Of a stretch of DNA of 64,000 bases, positions 39,601 through 48,670 are shown piece by piece (positions within the stretch are counted from its first letter, which is position 1; every line of letters begins with the position of its first letter). The translations under genes and the position numbers were made by a program. The stretch covers positions 62,001 to 126,000 of the forward strand of contig JAGWUH010000002.1 in the NCBI GenBank assembly GCA_028868535.1, read 5' to 3'. Below the pieces are notes generated by a model, which was not told the origin of the DNA, did not search any database, and saw nothing but the letters and a program-made list of their open reading frames with translations. The DNA is from Sphingomonadales bacterium (GTDB lineage: Bacteria > Pseudomonadota > Alphaproteobacteria > Sphingomonadales > Sphingomonadaceae).

Positions 39601-40323
39601 ATGCACGGTTTCGCCAATCCCGCCCGCTTCCTGCGCCTCGCGCGCTGGCTGACGCCCGTGCTGCTGCTGGCCGGCGCGGTGCTGGCGGCGGCATCGCTGG
39701 GCTGGGGCCTGTTCGGCGCCCCGGCAGACCGGCTGCAGGGCGAATCGGTGCGCATCCTCTACATCCACGTCCCCGCCGCCTGGCTCGGCATGGGCGGGTG
39801 GAGCGCCATCGCCGTCGCCTCCTTCACGGAGATCGTCTGGCGCCATCCGCTCGCCGCCATCGCCGCGCGCGCGGTGGCGCTGCCCGGCGCGTTCTACACC
39901 GCGCTGTGCCTGGTCACCGGCTCGCTGTGGGGGCGACCGGCGTGGGGCACCTGGTGGGTCTGGGACGGCCGGTTGACCTCTATGCTGGTGCTGCTGTTCC
40001 TCTACATGGGCTATATCGCGCTGGCCGACGCCGCCGATCGCGACGGCGGTGAGCCTTCGCGCATTCCCGCGGTGTTCGGCCTGGTCGGCGCGGTCAACAT
40101 CCCGGTGATCCACTATTCGGTGCTGTGGTGGAACAGCCTGCACCAGCCCCCCTCGATCACCATGGGCAAGTCGGCGATGGCGCCGGCCTTCCTCTGGCCG
40201 CTGCTGATCGCCACGATCGGCTTTTCGCTCCTGTTCGGCGGCGTCGTGCTGGCGCGGATGCGCGCGATCCTGGCCAACGCCCAGGCGGAGGCGCGCCTGC
40301 GCCGCAAGGCGGCCGCCGCATGA
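39601..40323 (+). CDS. ccmC: heme ABC transporter permease CcmC
   Basis: 240 aa from ATG 39601, six membrane helices. The WWD heme-handling motif is WGTWWVWDGRLTSMLVL, with the flanking conserved His in YIHVPAAWLGM and PVIHYSVLWWNSLHQPPS. CcmC loads heme onto CcmE on the periplasmic side. It is the first gene of ccmCDEFGHI, chained by 4-bp overlaps. No ccmA/ccmB are present here; they must lie elsewhere. Confidence 0.95.
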   Translation: MHGFANPARFLRLARWLTPVLLLAGAVLAAASLGWGLFGAPADRLQGESVRILYIHVPAAWLGMGGWSAIAVASFTEIVWRHPLAAIAARAVALPGAFYTALCLVTGSLWGRPAWGTWWVWDGRLTSMLVLLFLYMGYIALADAADRDGGEPSRIPAVFGLVGAVNIPVIHYSVLWWNSLHQPPSITMGKSAMAPAFLWPLLIATIGFSLLFGGVVLARMRAILANAQAEARLRRKAAAA

Positions 40324-40460
40324 TCGAGTCGCTCGATCCCTGGCCGTTCGTCGCCGCCGCCTATGCCCTCGGCATCGGCGGCACGTTGCTGCTCGCGGGC
40401 TGGTCGTGGCTGGCGATGCGGCGCGCTGAAAAACGCCGGGACGAGGTGAGGGGCCGATGA
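40320..40460 (+). CDS. ccmD: heme exporter protein CcmD
   Basis: 46 aa from ATG 40320, overlapping ccmC by 4 bp and ccmE by 4 bp. MIESLDPWPFVAAAYALGIG is one membrane helix with the conserved Trp-Pro-Phe/Tyr pattern, followed by a basic cytoplasmic tail (MRRAEKRRDEVRGR). CcmD stabilises the CcmABC-CcmE complex. Size and place are diagnostic. Confidence 0.9.
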   Translation: MIESLDPWPFVAAAYALGIGGTLLLAGWSWLAMRRAEKRRDEVRGR

Positions 40461-40915
40461 ACACGCCGATCAAGGCCAAGCACCAGCGCCTCGTGCTGGT
40501 CCTGCTCGCGCTCGTCGCGCTGATCGGCGCGGCGCTGCTCGCCACCTGGGCGCTGCGCAACCAGGCCAGCTACTTCTACGTCCCCAGCGACATGAAGGCC
40601 AACCCGCCGTCGCCGACGCGTGCCGTCCGCCTCGGCGGGATGGTGGAACGCGGCTCGATGAAGACCGCGGCCGACGGCGTCACCGTCGCCTTCGTGGTGG
40701 AGGACGGCAAGGCCCGCATTCCCGTGCGCTTCTCGGGCATCCGGCCGGAACTCTTCGTCGAAGGCTCGGGTGTCGTCGCGGAAGGACACCTCGGCGCCGA
40801 CGGCACTTTCGTCGCCGACAACCTGCTCGCCAAGCACGACGAGAAGTACGTCCCCCGCGAACTCAAGGACATGACCGCGGCGCAGAAGCGCAAGGCCGTG
40901 GCGGAGACGCAGTAG
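40457..40915 (+). CDS. ccmE: cytochrome c maturation heme chaperone CcmE
   Basis: 152 aa. An N-terminal anchor helix (RLVLVLLALVALIGAALLAT) is followed by a periplasmic OB fold (VRLGGMVERGSMK, VPVRFSGIRPELF-type). The covalent heme-binding His127 is in LLAKHDEKYVP. CcmE receives heme from CcmC and passes it to CcmF. It overlaps ccmD by 4 bp. Confidence 0.95.
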   Translation: MNTPIKAKHQRLVLVLLALVALIGAALLATWALRNQASYFYVPSDMKANPPSPTRAVRLGGMVERGSMKTAADGVTVAFVVEDGKARIPVRFSGIRPELFVEGSGVVAEGHLGADGTFVADNLLAKHDEKYVPRELKDMTAAQKRKAVAETQ

Positions 40916-40919
40916 CACG

Positions 40920-42908
40920 ATGTTCGCCGAACTCGGCCTCGCCGCCCTCTGGCTCGCCGCCGCCCTTGCCGCGCTGCAACTGCTCGCCGGCGGCATGGCG
41001 CTGACCGACGGCGGCCGCAGCTTCGGCCCGCTGGTCCGGCCGGTGGCGATCGTCCAGGGCCTGCTCGCCGCCGCGGCGTTCCTCGCGCTGATCGTGCTGT
41101 TCGCGCAGACCGACCTGTCGGTGAAGCTCGTCGCGGAAAACTCGCACTCGGCCAAGCCGCTGCTCTACAAGGTCGCCGGCACCTGGGGGAACCACGAAGG
41201 CTCGATGCTGCTGTGGGTCACGGTGATGGGCCTCGCCGGCGGCTTCGTCGCCCTGATCGAGCGCCGCCTGCCCGAGCGGACGATGCTCGCCACGCTGGCC
41301 GGGCAGGCGTTCGTCAGCCTCGGCTTCTACGCGTTCCTGCTGTTCGCCTCGAACCCGTTCGCGCGGCTCGATCCCGCCCCACCGGAAGGCAACGGCCTCA
41401 ACCCGCTGCTGCAGGATCCGGGCCTCGCCTTCCACCCGCCCACGCTCTATCTCGGCTACGTCGGCCTCTCGATCGCGTTCAGCTTCGCAATCGGCGCGCT
41501 GGTCACGCGCGAGGTCGGCCCCGCCTTCGCCCGCGCGATGCGGCCGTGGGTGCTGGGCGCGTGGATCTTCCTCACCATCGGCATCACCGCCGGCTCCTAC
41601 TGGGCCTACTACGTGCTCGGCTGGGGCGGCTGGTGGTTCTGGGACCCGGTCGAGAACGCCAGCCTCATGCCCTGGCTCGCGGCCACGGCGCTGCTGCACT
41701 CCGCTTCGGTCCTCGCGGCCCGCAACGCCTTGCGGGCGTGGACGATCATGCTGGGCGTCGTCGCCTTCTCGATGTCGATGGTCGGCACCTTCCTGGTCCG
41801 CTCGGGCATCCTCACCAGCGTCCACGCCTTCGCGGTCGATCCCCGGCGCGGCAGCTTCATCCTCGTGCTGCTGGCGATCTACATCGGTGGCGCGCTGCTG
41901 CTGTTCGGCCTGCGCGCAGCGACGGTGACGGAGGGCGAACGCTTCGCCGTCACCAGCCGCGAGGCTGGGCTGGTGTTCAACAACGTCATGCTGTCGTCGA
42001 TCCTCGGCATCGTCCTGATCGGCACGCTCTACCCCCTGGTGACCGAGGCGATGGGGGAAAAGGTCTCGGTCGGCCCGCCCTATTTCACGCCGATGTCGGC
42101 GGTGTTCGCGGTGCCGATGCTGCTGGTGCTGATGGTCGGCCCACTGCTGCGCTGGCGGCGCGACAGCCTGTCCCGGCACAAGCTGCCGGTGCTCGCTCCG
42201 TTCGCGGTGGGGCTGGCAGCGGGCATTGCCTTCGCCGCGCGCGGCGGCATCGCGGTCATGCCGCTCCTCGGCCTCGCGCTCGCCCCTGCCGTCGCCTTCG
42301 CCTCGCTGCTGCCGCTCCGGGGCCGCAGCCTGCGTCGCGTGCCGCTCGCCACCTGGGGCATGGTCGTCGCCCATCTCGGCGTCGCCGTCGCGCTGTTCGG
42401 CATGGCCTGCGACAGCGCCTTCACCCGCGAGCGCCTGATCGCCGCCCGCATCGGCGAGAGCGCGCAGGTCGGCCCGTGGACGATCCGCCTGGCCGGCGTC
42501 ATGCCGGTTGCCGGGCCGAACTGGACGGCGATGGAAGGCCGGCTCGAGGCCAGCTATGCCGGCGGCGCTCCGGTGCTGCTCAGGCCGCAGGGCCGCAGCT
42601 TCTGGGCGCCCCCGCAGAACACCACGGTCTCGGCGCTGCACACGCGGTGGAACGGCCAGCTCTACACCGTGATCGGTGACGAGGTGCAGGGCTCGCAGGC
42701 CGAAGGCGGCCGCTGGCAGCTCCGCCTGTGGTGGAAGCCGTTCGTCCCGCTGATCTGGTACGGCGGCGGCCTGATCGGCCTCGGCGGCCTGCTGGCGCTG
42801 CTCGGCCGGGTGTTCGCCGATCTCAAGCGCATCCGGGTCCGCGCGAAAGTGGCGGTCCGCCGGGAGGACATCGCCGCGGTCAAGGCCGGGGGCCGTGCCG
42901 GACGATGA
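40920..42908 (+). CDS. ccmF: cytochrome c heme lyase CcmF
   Basis: 662 aa with 14-16 membrane helices. The N-terminal NSHSAKPLLYKVAGTWGNHE then GSMLLWV is typical. The WWD domain is SYWAYYVLGWGGWWFWDPVE followed by NASLMPWLAATALLHS with conserved His. A periplasmic C-terminal region follows (VSALHTRWNGQLYTVIGDE). CcmF ligates heme to apocytochrome c. It overlaps ccmG by 4 bp. Confidence 0.96.
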   Translation: MFAELGLAALWLAAALAALQLLAGGMALTDGGRSFGPLVRPVAIVQGLLAAAAFLALIVLFAQTDLSVKLVAENSHSAKPLLYKVAGTWGNHEGSMLLWVTVMGLAGGFVALIERRLPERTMLATLAGQAFVSLGFYAFLLFASNPFARLDPAPPEGNGLNPLLQDPGLAFHPPTLYLGYVGLSIAFSFAIGALVTREVGPAFARAMRPWVLGAWIFLTIGITAGSYWAYYVLGWGGWWFWDPVENASLMPWLAATALLHSASVLAARNALRAWTIMLGVVAFSMSMVGTFLVRSGILTSVHAFAVDPRRGSFILVLLAIYIGGALLLFGLRAATVTEGERFAVTSREAGLVFNNVMLSSILGIVLIGTLYPLVTEAMGEKVSVGPPYFTPMSAVFAVPMLLVLMVGPLLRWRRDSLSRHKLPVLAPFAVGLAAGIAFAARGGIAVMPLLGLALAPAVAFASLLPLRGRSLRRVPLATWGMVVAHLGVAVALFGMACDSAFTRERLIAARIGESAQVGPWTIRLAGVMPVAGPNWTAMEGRLEASYAGGAPVLLRPQGRSFWAPPQNTTVSALHTRWNGQLYTVIGDEVQGSQAEGGRWQLRLWWKPFVPLIWYGGGLIGLGGLLALLGRVFADLKRIRVRAKVAVRREDIAAVKAGGRAGR

Positions 42909-43456
42909 GCGATCCCACCCCCAAGGCGCCGCGCTGGGCGCTGTGGCTGCCGCTGGCGCTGTTCCTCGGCTTCGTCGGTCTGGTCATCGTCGGCCTCGTC
43001 CGCCCGGCCAGCCATGACATCCCCAGCCGCATGATTGGCCAGCCGCTGCCCCGCTTCGACCTGCGTCCCGCCGCCGATGGCCTGCCCGGCCTGTCGAATC
43101 GCGATTTCGCCGGCGGCAGGCCGCGCCTGCTCAACATCTTCGCGTCGTGGTGCATTCCGTGCGGGGTCGAGGCGCCGGTCCTCGCCGAACTGCAGCGCCA
43201 GGGCGTCCAGATCGACGGCATCGCCATCCGCGACCACAAGGACGAACTCGCCGCCTTCCTCGCCCGCAACGGCAACCCCTACGCCCGCATCGGCGCCGAC
43301 GACATTTCCGCCGTCCAGCTCGCGATCGGCTCGTCCGGCGTTCCCGAAAGCTTCGTCATCGATGGCAAGGGCGTGATCCGCTACCAGCACATCGGCGATA
43401 TCCGCCCCGAACAGGTGCCGATGATCCTGCAGAAGCTCAAGGAGGCCGAACGGTGA
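42905..43456 (+). CDS. ccmG: thiol:disulfide interchange protein CcmG/DsbE
   Basis: 183 aa. A signal anchor (ALWLPLALFLGFVGLVIVGL) precedes a thioredoxin fold with active site FASWCIPCGVEAPVLAEL. IGVRDHKD-type sequence (IAIRDHKDELAAFL) and the cis-Pro region GSSGVPESFVID are typical of the membrane-anchored reductase. It keeps apocytochrome CXXCH cysteines reduced. It overlaps ccmF and ccmH by 4 bp each. Confidence 0.94.
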   Translation: MSDPTPKAPRWALWLPLALFLGFVGLVIVGLVRPASHDIPSRMIGQPLPRFDLRPAADGLPGLSNRDFAGGRPRLLNIFASWCIPCGVEAPVLAELQRQGVQIDGIAIRDHKDELAAFLARNGNPYARIGADDISAVQLAIGSSGVPESFVIDGKGVIRYQHIGDIRPEQVPMILQKLKEAER

Positions 43457-43875
43457 TCCGCCGCCTGCTGCTCGTTCTCGCGCTGGCCTGCGCGGCAGGG
43501 TCGGTCGCACCGGCCCTGGCCGACGATACCATGCCGCCCGCGCCCTACGCCTATCGCCAGCTCGACGATCCGGCGCAGGAAGCCCGGGCCAAGGCGCTGA
43601 TGGAAACGCTGCGCTGCCTTGTCTGCCAGTCGCAGTCGATCGCCGATTCGGATGCGCCGATCGCCGGCGACATGCGCAACCAGGTCCGCCTTCGCATCGC
43701 CGCAGGCGAGGATCCGGAGGCGATCCGCAGCTGGCTGATCCAGCGCTATGGCGAATACGTCAGCTATGCCCCGCGGGTGAACCGGCTGACCTGGCCGCTG
43801 TTCGCGGCGCCGCTGCTGTTGCTGGCGCTCGCCGCGATCCTGCTGCGTCGCCGCTTTGCCGGAGCAGGCGCATGA
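43453..43875 (+). CDS. ccmH: cytochrome c maturation protein CcmH (CcmL-like)
   Basis: 140 aa from GTG 43453. A signal peptide (LLLVLALACAAGSVAPALA) precedes a three-helix domain carrying the active-site LRCLVCQSQSIADSDAPIA (CXXC). A C-terminal helix anchors it (LFAAPLLLLALAAILL). It resolves disulfides between CcmG and apocytochrome c. It corresponds to the N-terminal half of E. coli CcmH; the other half is the next gene. Confidence 0.94.
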   Translation: MIRRLLLVLALACAAGSVAPALADDTMPPAPYAYRQLDDPAQEARAKALMETLRCLVCQSQSIADSDAPIAGDMRNQVRLRIAAGEDPEAIRSWLIQRYGEYVSYAPRVNRLTWPLFAAPLLLLALAAILLRRRFAGAGA

Positions 43876-44522
43876 CCTGGGTGCTGGTGATCGTGCTCGC
43901 CGCGCTGGCGCTCGGCGCGATCCTGCTGTTGTTCCCGGCAACCCGCCACGCCTGGCAGGCGCTCACCGCGGCGCTGCTGCTCGGCCTTGCCGGCTACACC
44001 TTGCAGGGCTCGCCCTCGGTGCCCTCGGCGCCGAAATCGCGCGAGGAACAGGTCGCCGATCATCCCGAGGCCCAGGTCGAGGTGCGCCAGCAGCTTTCCG
44101 GCAGCGATGACCAGAACCAGCGCTGGCTGATGGTCGCCAATGCCATGATCCGCCACGGCCAGTACGCCGATGCGGCCACCACGCTGCGCGCCGCGGTCGA
44201 GGAAAATCCCGGCAACGGCGATGCCTGGCTGGCCATGGCCAACGCGCTGGTCGGCCACGCGCAGGGCACGCTGTCCCCCGCCTCGCTCTATGCCTATCGC
44301 CGCGCCTCGCAGGCCGATCCGGCGGCGCCGGGCCCGCCGTTCTTCCTCGGCCTGGCGCTGGCGCAATCGGGCCGCTTGCAGGAAGCCCGCACGCTGTGGA
44401 CGACGCTCCTCGCCCGCGCGCCCGCCGATGCGCCGTGGCGGGCGGACCTCGAAAAGCGCCTGGCGATGCTCGACGCCTTCATCGCCCGCCAGCAATCCGG
44501 CGCGGCTGCCGGGGAACAGTAA
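43872..44522 (+). CDS. ccmI: TPR-containing cytochrome c maturation protein CcmI
   Basis: 216 aa. Two N-terminal hydrophobic stretches (WVLVIVLAALALGAILLLF and LTAALLLGLAGYTLQG) precede TPR repeats at about 85-200 (WLMVANAMIRHGQYADAATTL, then WLAMANALVGHAQG and FFLGLALAQSGRLQEA). CcmI/CycH binds the C-terminus of apocytochromes and presents them to CcmF/H. It is the last gene of the operon and shorter than many homologues. Confidence 0.85.
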   Translation: MTWVLVIVLAALALGAILLLFPATRHAWQALTAALLLGLAGYTLQGSPSVPSAPKSREEQVADHPEAQVEVRQQLSGSDDQNQRWLMVANAMIRHGQYADAATTLRAAVEENPGNGDAWLAMANALVGHAQGTLSPASLYAYRRASQADPAAPGPPFFLGLALAQSGRLQEARTLWTTLLARAPADAPWRADLEKRLAMLDAFIARQQSGAAAGEQ

Positions 44523-44532
44523 GCGCTACCGA

Positions 44533-44561
44533 TTGTAGCAGGCTTGCGGCGCTGCTAAGCG
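44533..44561 (+). promoter_or_regulatory. candidate kup promoter
   Basis: TTGTAG (44533-44538), 17 bp, TAAGCG (44556-44561), the same -10 as the rpmE promoter. It ends 36 bp before the kup ATG. Confidence 0.4.
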
Positions 44562-44597
44562 CCCGCGACGAATCGACAGCGGCGAGCGACCACGCGC

Positions 44598-46535
44598 ATG
44601 AGCCACGAAGCATCCCAAGCCGCACCGACCCCTCCCGCCGATCCCGGCGACAGGGCCGCGCAGGATGGCGGCCACGGCCACCACGGCAGCCTGATCGGCC
44701 TCGCCGTCGGCGCCATCGGCGTCGTCTTCGGCGATATCGGCACCAGCCCGCTCTACGCGATGCGCGACACCTTCGCGGGGCACCATCGCCTGCCGCTGGA
44801 CCTGTTGCACATCTACGGCATCGTCAGCCTGATGTTCTGGTCGATGATGGTGATCGTGACGCTGAAGTACGTCACCATCATCATGCGCGCCGACAACAAG
44901 GGGGAAGGCGGCAGCCTCGCGCTGCTGGCGCTGATCAACCAGCACGCCGCCGGCAAGCGCTGGTCGGCCGGCATCGTCCTGCTCGGCGTCTTCGCCACGT
45001 CGCTGTTCTATGGCGATTCGATGATCACCCCGGCGGTGTCGGTGCTCGGCGCGATCGAGGGCCTCGCCGTCTACAAGCCGGAATTCGCGCCCGCCGTCGT
45101 GCCGATGGTCTGCGTGATCCTCGCCGGCCTGTTCTGGATACAGAGCCGCGGCACCGCCAAGGTCGCCGCCTTCTTCGGCCCGGTGATGCTGTTCTACTTC
45201 GCCACGATCGCGGTGCTGGGGGGCATGAGCATCGCCGCCTATCCCGCCGTGATCGAGGCGCTGAGCCCACACCACGCGGTCGAGATGTTCCTCGCCGATC
45301 CGCACCGCGGCTTCCTGGCGATGGGTTCGGCTGTGCTGGCGGTGACGGGCGCGGAAGCGCTCTACGCCGACATGGGGCACTTCGGCCGCCCGCCGATCCG
45401 CGTCTCCTGGCTGGTGTTCGTGCTGCCCGCGCTGGTGCTCAACTACCTCGGCCAGGCCGCGCTTCTGGTCCGCCATCCGGCCGCGCTGGCCAGCCCGTTC
45501 TACCTGCTCGCGCCCGAATGGTTCCAGTGGCCGCTGCTCGGCATCGCCAGCATGGCCGCCGTCATCGCCTCGCAGGCGGTGATCACCGGCGCGTTCTCGG
45601 TCACCCAGCAGGCGATCCAGCTCGGCTTCATCCCGCGCATGTCGATCAAGTACACCAGTCGCAACGCTGGCCAGATCTACGTGCCGGCGATCAACTGGGC
45701 GCTGATGATCGCGGTGATCGTGCTGGTGCTGATCTTCCAGCGCTCGTCGAACCTGACCGCCGCCTACGGCATCGCCGTCACCGGCGCGATGCTGATCGAC
45801 AACTTCCTGCTCGCCGTGGTGCTGTTCACGATGTGGAAGTGGAAGCCGTGGACCGCGATCCCGCTGCTCGCGCTGTTCTTCGCGCTCGACGGTGCCTACC
45901 TCTCGGCCAACTTCACCAAGATTCCCGACGGCGGCTGGATTCCGCTGGCGATGGGCGTGGTGATCTTCACGCTGCTGACCACCTGGTCGAAGGGCCGCGC
46001 GCTGATGCGCGCCAACATGGCCGAGGATTCGATCCCGTTCGAGGTCTTCGCCAAGAGCGCCCATTCCAGCGCGATCCGCGTCCCCGGCACGGCGGTGTTC
46101 ATGACCGCGGCGAAAACCGGCGTGCCCTCGGCGCTGCTCCACAACATCAAGCACAACAAGGTCCTGCACGAGCGCGTCGTCGTGCTCAACGTCGCCATCC
46201 AGGACGTCCCCACTGTGCCCGAGAGCGAGCGCGTCGCCGTCAAGTCGTTCGGTGGCGGCTTCTACCGGCTGACGCTGCGCTACGGCTTCCTCGAGGAAAC
46301 CAACGTCGCCGCCGATCTCAAGGGGGTCACCGTCTGCGGCGGCGAGGGCTTCGACATGATGCGCACCAGCTTCTTCCTGTCGCGCCAGACGCTGATCGCC
46401 TCCGCCAAGCCCGGCATGGCGATCTGGCGGGAAAAGCTGTTCTCGTGGATGCTGCGCAACGCCGCCAGCGCGATGGAGTTCTTCGGCCTGCCCACGAACC
46501 GGGTCGTCGAACTCGGCAGCCAGGTGGAGATCTGA
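44598..46535 (+). CDS. kup: low-affinity potassium uptake protein Kup
   Basis: 645 aa with about twelve membrane helices. [20 protein letters not shown] is the signature of KUP/HAK/KT transporters, followed by [20 protein letters not shown] and [16 protein letters not shown]-terminal cytosolic domain (about 460-645) includes [20 protein letters not shown], then [19 protein letters not shown]. It is a proton-coupled K+ importer. It starts 75 bp after ccmI with its own promoter. Confidence 0.95.
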   Translation: MSHEASQAAPTPPADPGDRAAQDGGHGHHGSLIGLAVGAIGVVFGDIGTSPLYAMRDTFAGHHRLPLDLLHIYGIVSLMFWSMMVIVTLKYVTIIMRADNKGEGGSLALLALINQHAAGKRWSAGIVLLGVFATSLFYGDSMITPAVSVLGAIEGLAVYKPEFAPAVVPMVCVILAGLFWIQSRGTAKVAAFFGPVMLFYFATIAVLGGMSIAAYPAVIEALSPHHAVEMFLADPHRGFLAMGSAVLAVTGAEALYADMGHFGRPPIRVSWLVFVLPALVLNYLGQAALLVRHPAALASPFYLLAPEWFQWPLLGIASMAAVIASQAVITGAFSVTQQAIQLGFIPRMSIKYTSRNAGQIYVPAINWALMIAVIVLVLIFQRSSNLTAAYGIAVTGAMLIDNFLLAVVLFTMWKWKPWTAIPLLALFFALDGAYLSANFTKIPDGGWIPLAMGVVIFTLLTTWSKGRALMRANMAEDSIPFEVFAKSAHSSAIRVPGTAVFMTAAKTGVPSALLHNIKHNKVLHERVVVLNVAIQDVPTVPESERVAVKSFGGGFYRLTLRYGFLEETNVAADLKGVTVCGGEGFDMMRTSFFLSRQTLIASAKPGMAIWREKLFSWMLRNAASAMEFFGLPTNRVVELGSQVEI

Positions 46536-46599
46536 CCCGGCACCAATCGGCCGCTCCGGCGTTCTCCTCGTCGTGTTTCACGCGCGCGAGGAAGTGCCG

Positions 46600-47220
46600 A
46601 TGCCGTTTGTCCTGCCTGAACTGCCGTACCCGAAGGATGCCTTCGGCGACACCATCTCCGTCGAGACCTTCCAGTACCATCACGGCAAGCACCACAAGGC
46701 CTACGTCGACAAGACTAACCAGCTCGCCCCCGAGGCCGGGCTGGGCGACGCCCGCCTCAGCGCGGTGATCCGCCAGGCGCGCGCAGGCGGCAACCAGCCG
46801 CTGTTCAACAACGCCGCGCAGTTGTGGAACCACAGCTTCTACTGGCAATGCCTGTCGCCCGAACAGCAGCAACCCGAAGGCCGCCTGAAGGCGCTGGTCG
46901 ACGAAGGCTTCGGCGGCCACGAGGCGCTGCTGGCCGCGCTCGAAAAGGAAGCCGTCGGCCACTTCGCCAGCGGCTGGGCCTGGCTGGTGCTCGACGGCGG
47001 CCGGCTCAAGGTCACCTCGCTGCACGATGCCGACAGCCCGGTCGCGCACGAGGGGATGCAGCCGCTGCTCACCGTCGACGTCTGGGAACACGCCTACTAC
47101 GTCGATTACCGCAACGACCGCGCCGGCCACGTCAAGGCGCTGCTGGCCAACGCGATCAACTGGGACTTCGTCGCGCAGAACCTGGACGGCAACGGCGTCA
47201 GCCGGGCCGACCAGGGCTGA
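46600..47220 (+). CDS. sodB: superoxide dismutase (Fe type)
   Basis: 206 aa from ATG 46600 with GAGGAAG upstream. Metal ligands are visible in ETFQYHHGKHHKAYV (first His), LWNHSFYWQC (second His) and LTVDVWEHAYYVDYRND (Asp, His). The FNNAAQLWNHSFYW then AGG/ASGWAWL pattern fits Fe/Mn-SOD; Fe is more likely from general similarity, but metal choice cannot be proven. It is followed by a strong bidirectional terminator. Confidence 0.94.
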   Translation: MPFVLPELPYPKDAFGDTISVETFQYHHGKHHKAYVDKTNQLAPEAGLGDARLSAVIRQARAGGNQPLFNNAAQLWNHSFYWQCLSPEQQQPEGRLKALVDEGFGGHEALLAALEKEAVGHFASGWAWLVLDGGRLKVTSLHDADSPVAHEGMQPLLTVDVWEHAYYVDYRNDRAGHVKALLANAINWDFVAQNLDGNGVSRADQG

Positions 47221-47228
47221 CACGAAAA

Positions 47229-47267
47229 GGGCCGCCGCTCCCCCCTCGGGAGCGGCGGCCCTTGTTT
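47229..47267. terminator. bidirectional intrinsic terminator
   Basis: GGGCCGCCGCTCCC (47229-47242) pairs with GGGAGCGGCGGCCC (47248-47261), a 14-bp perfect stem. It is followed by TTGTTT on the + strand and preceded by AAAA for the minus strand. It ends sodB and the convergent membrane-protein gene. Confidence 0.92.
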
Positions 47268-47295
47268 CCGCCGATGTTTCGCCCGGCTGAAGCGA

Positions 47296-47868
47296 TCAGC
47301 TCAGGTTGGCGCTCGCCATCGCATAGAGCATCGGCAGCGACAGCAGCAGGTTGGTGCGGCTGGCGGCCAGCGCGCGCGGCGCGGCGGCGGCCTTCTCGGC
47401 GTCGGTCGCCTCGATCAGGCCGAGGATCTTCTTCTGGGCCGGCCAGATGATGACCCAGACGTTGAACGCCATGATGATCGCCAGCCACATGCCGAGGCCG
47501 ATCAGGTTGACGTTGCCTTCGCCCTGGAAGGTCAGCGCCGGCACCAGGTAGTGGTTCTGCCCGGCGATCGCCAGTCCGGTGATCAGCGTCAGCAGCGCGC
47601 CATAGCGGAAGAAGAAGAACACTTTCGGCGCGATGTAGCCGGTCACGCCCTTCTTGAGCTCGGCCGGGACCGACGGCATCGTCGGCACCTGCACGAAGTT
47701 CAGGTAATAGAGCAGGCCGATCCACAGGATGCCGAAGAACACGTGCAGCCAGTGGAACACCGAATTGACGTCGAGCGGCGCCGAGGCGCTGAAGTGGATC
47801 ATCACCGCGATCGCGGCCACCAGGCCGACGACGAGCACGAGATGCAGATTTCCGAAGAACTTGGCCAT
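47296..47868 (-). CDS. PuuD-like membrane protein (urate hydroxylase N-terminal domain type)
   Basis: 190 aa with four to five membrane helices. HWLHVFFGILWIGLLYYLNF and VQVPTMPSVP, then FFFFRYGALLTLITGLAI, and MAFNVWVIIWPAQKKILGLI resemble the membrane part of PuuD-type proteins. The conserved His/Trp residues in the helices could bind heme. A catalytic cytochrome domain is absent, so urate hydroxylation should not be assumed. ATG at 47868 has GGGGG upstream. A promoter-like inverted repeat lies upstream. Confidence 0.7.
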   Translation of the reverse strand: MAKFFGNLHLVLVVGLVAAIAVMIHFSASAPLDVNSVFHWLHVFFGILWIGLLYYLNFVQVPTMPSVPAELKKGVTGYIAPKVFFFFRYGALLTLITGLAIAGQNHYLVPALTFQGEGNVNLIGLGMWLAIIMAFNVWVIIWPAQKKILGLIEATDAEKAAAAPRALAASRTNLLLSLPMLYAMASANLS

Positions 47869-47970
47869 GGGGTTCCCCCTTTCGTGTCAGCGCCGGCAGT
47901 GGTCACCGGCGCGCAGAATTGCTGTTGGCTGCCCTGCGCGGCAGCCGCCCCTTATTGGCACATTCGCACG

Positions 47971-47994
47971 GGTTGTCACCCGGTTTTGACAACC
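47971..47994. promoter_or_regulatory. perfect inverted repeat upstream of the PuuD-like gene
   Basis: GGTTGTCA (47971-47978), 8-bp spacer, TGACAACC (47987-47994). On the minus strand GTGACA, 17 bp, AATAAG could be a promoter overlapping the left arm. It is a candidate operator about 103 bp before the start at 47868. Confidence 0.45.
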
Positions 47995-48004
47995 GGTCGC
48001 AGTT

Positions 48005-48670
48005 CTAGCCCGCTTCGCCGCCGATATCGGTCGGCGCTTCCTCGCCCAGGCCGTGCCGCAGCAGCATCGGGATATGTGCGAACGTGAACAGCAGCGACAC
48101 CGGCATGAACAGCCACAGCTTCAGCGCGATCCAGGTGCCGAAACCGTTGTTGGCGGCATTGAAGTAGTGGCGCAGCACCTCGTTCAGCGCCGCGAAGAAC
48201 AGGAAAAACCAGCCCCAGTTGCGCGACAGGATCATCCACCCGTCGTCGTCGAGCCCCTCGAACGCCGACGCCAGCAGCACCTTGAGCAGCGCCTTGCCCT
48301 TCCACACCCCCGCCAGCAACGAAAGCCCGAACAGCAGGTAGATCACCGTCGGCTTGACCTGGATCCAGAAGCTGTCGCGCAGGAACACGGTCAGCCCGCC
48401 GAACACCACGATCAGCGCCGTGGACAGTCCCAGCATCGCCGATATCCGCCGCAGCTTCCACCACGACACCGCCAGCGCCACCACCGCCGCCGCCATGAAC
48501 GCCACGGTCGACCGGATCACCGCCATGACCTCGGCCACCGGCCGTTCCGGGCCGACGCCGTGGTTGGCCGGGGCATAGTGGCGATAGACCAGGAAGAACA
48601 CCAGCACCGGGCCATAGTCGACCGCGAAGTTCAGCCAGCCCGCACCCTTCTTGCGCACCGTCTCGGTCAT
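48005..48670 (-). CDS. ispZ: septation protein IspZ/YciB family
   Basis: 221 aa from ATG 48670; a GTG three bases earlier is also possible. Five to six membrane helices. LNFAVDYGPVLVFFLVYRHY at the N-terminus, FLRDSFWIQVKPTVIYLLFG and the C-terminal LSRNWGWFFLFFAALNEVLR then W are diagnostic. YciB proteins affect septation and envelope integrity. It overlaps ftsY (GTGA/ATGA-type), so ftsY-ispZ are cotranscribed. Confidence 0.9.
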   Translation of the reverse strand: MTETVRKKGAGWLNFAVDYGPVLVFFLVYRHYAPANHGVGPERPVAEVMAVIRSTVAFMAAAVVALAVSWWKLRRISAMLGLSTALIVVFGGLTVFLRDSFWIQVKPTVIYLLFGLSLLAGVWKGKALLKVLLASAFEGLDDDGWMILSRNWGWFFLFFAALNEVLRHYFNAANNGFGTWIALKLWLFMPVSLLFTFAHIPMLLRHGLGEEAPTDIGGEAG

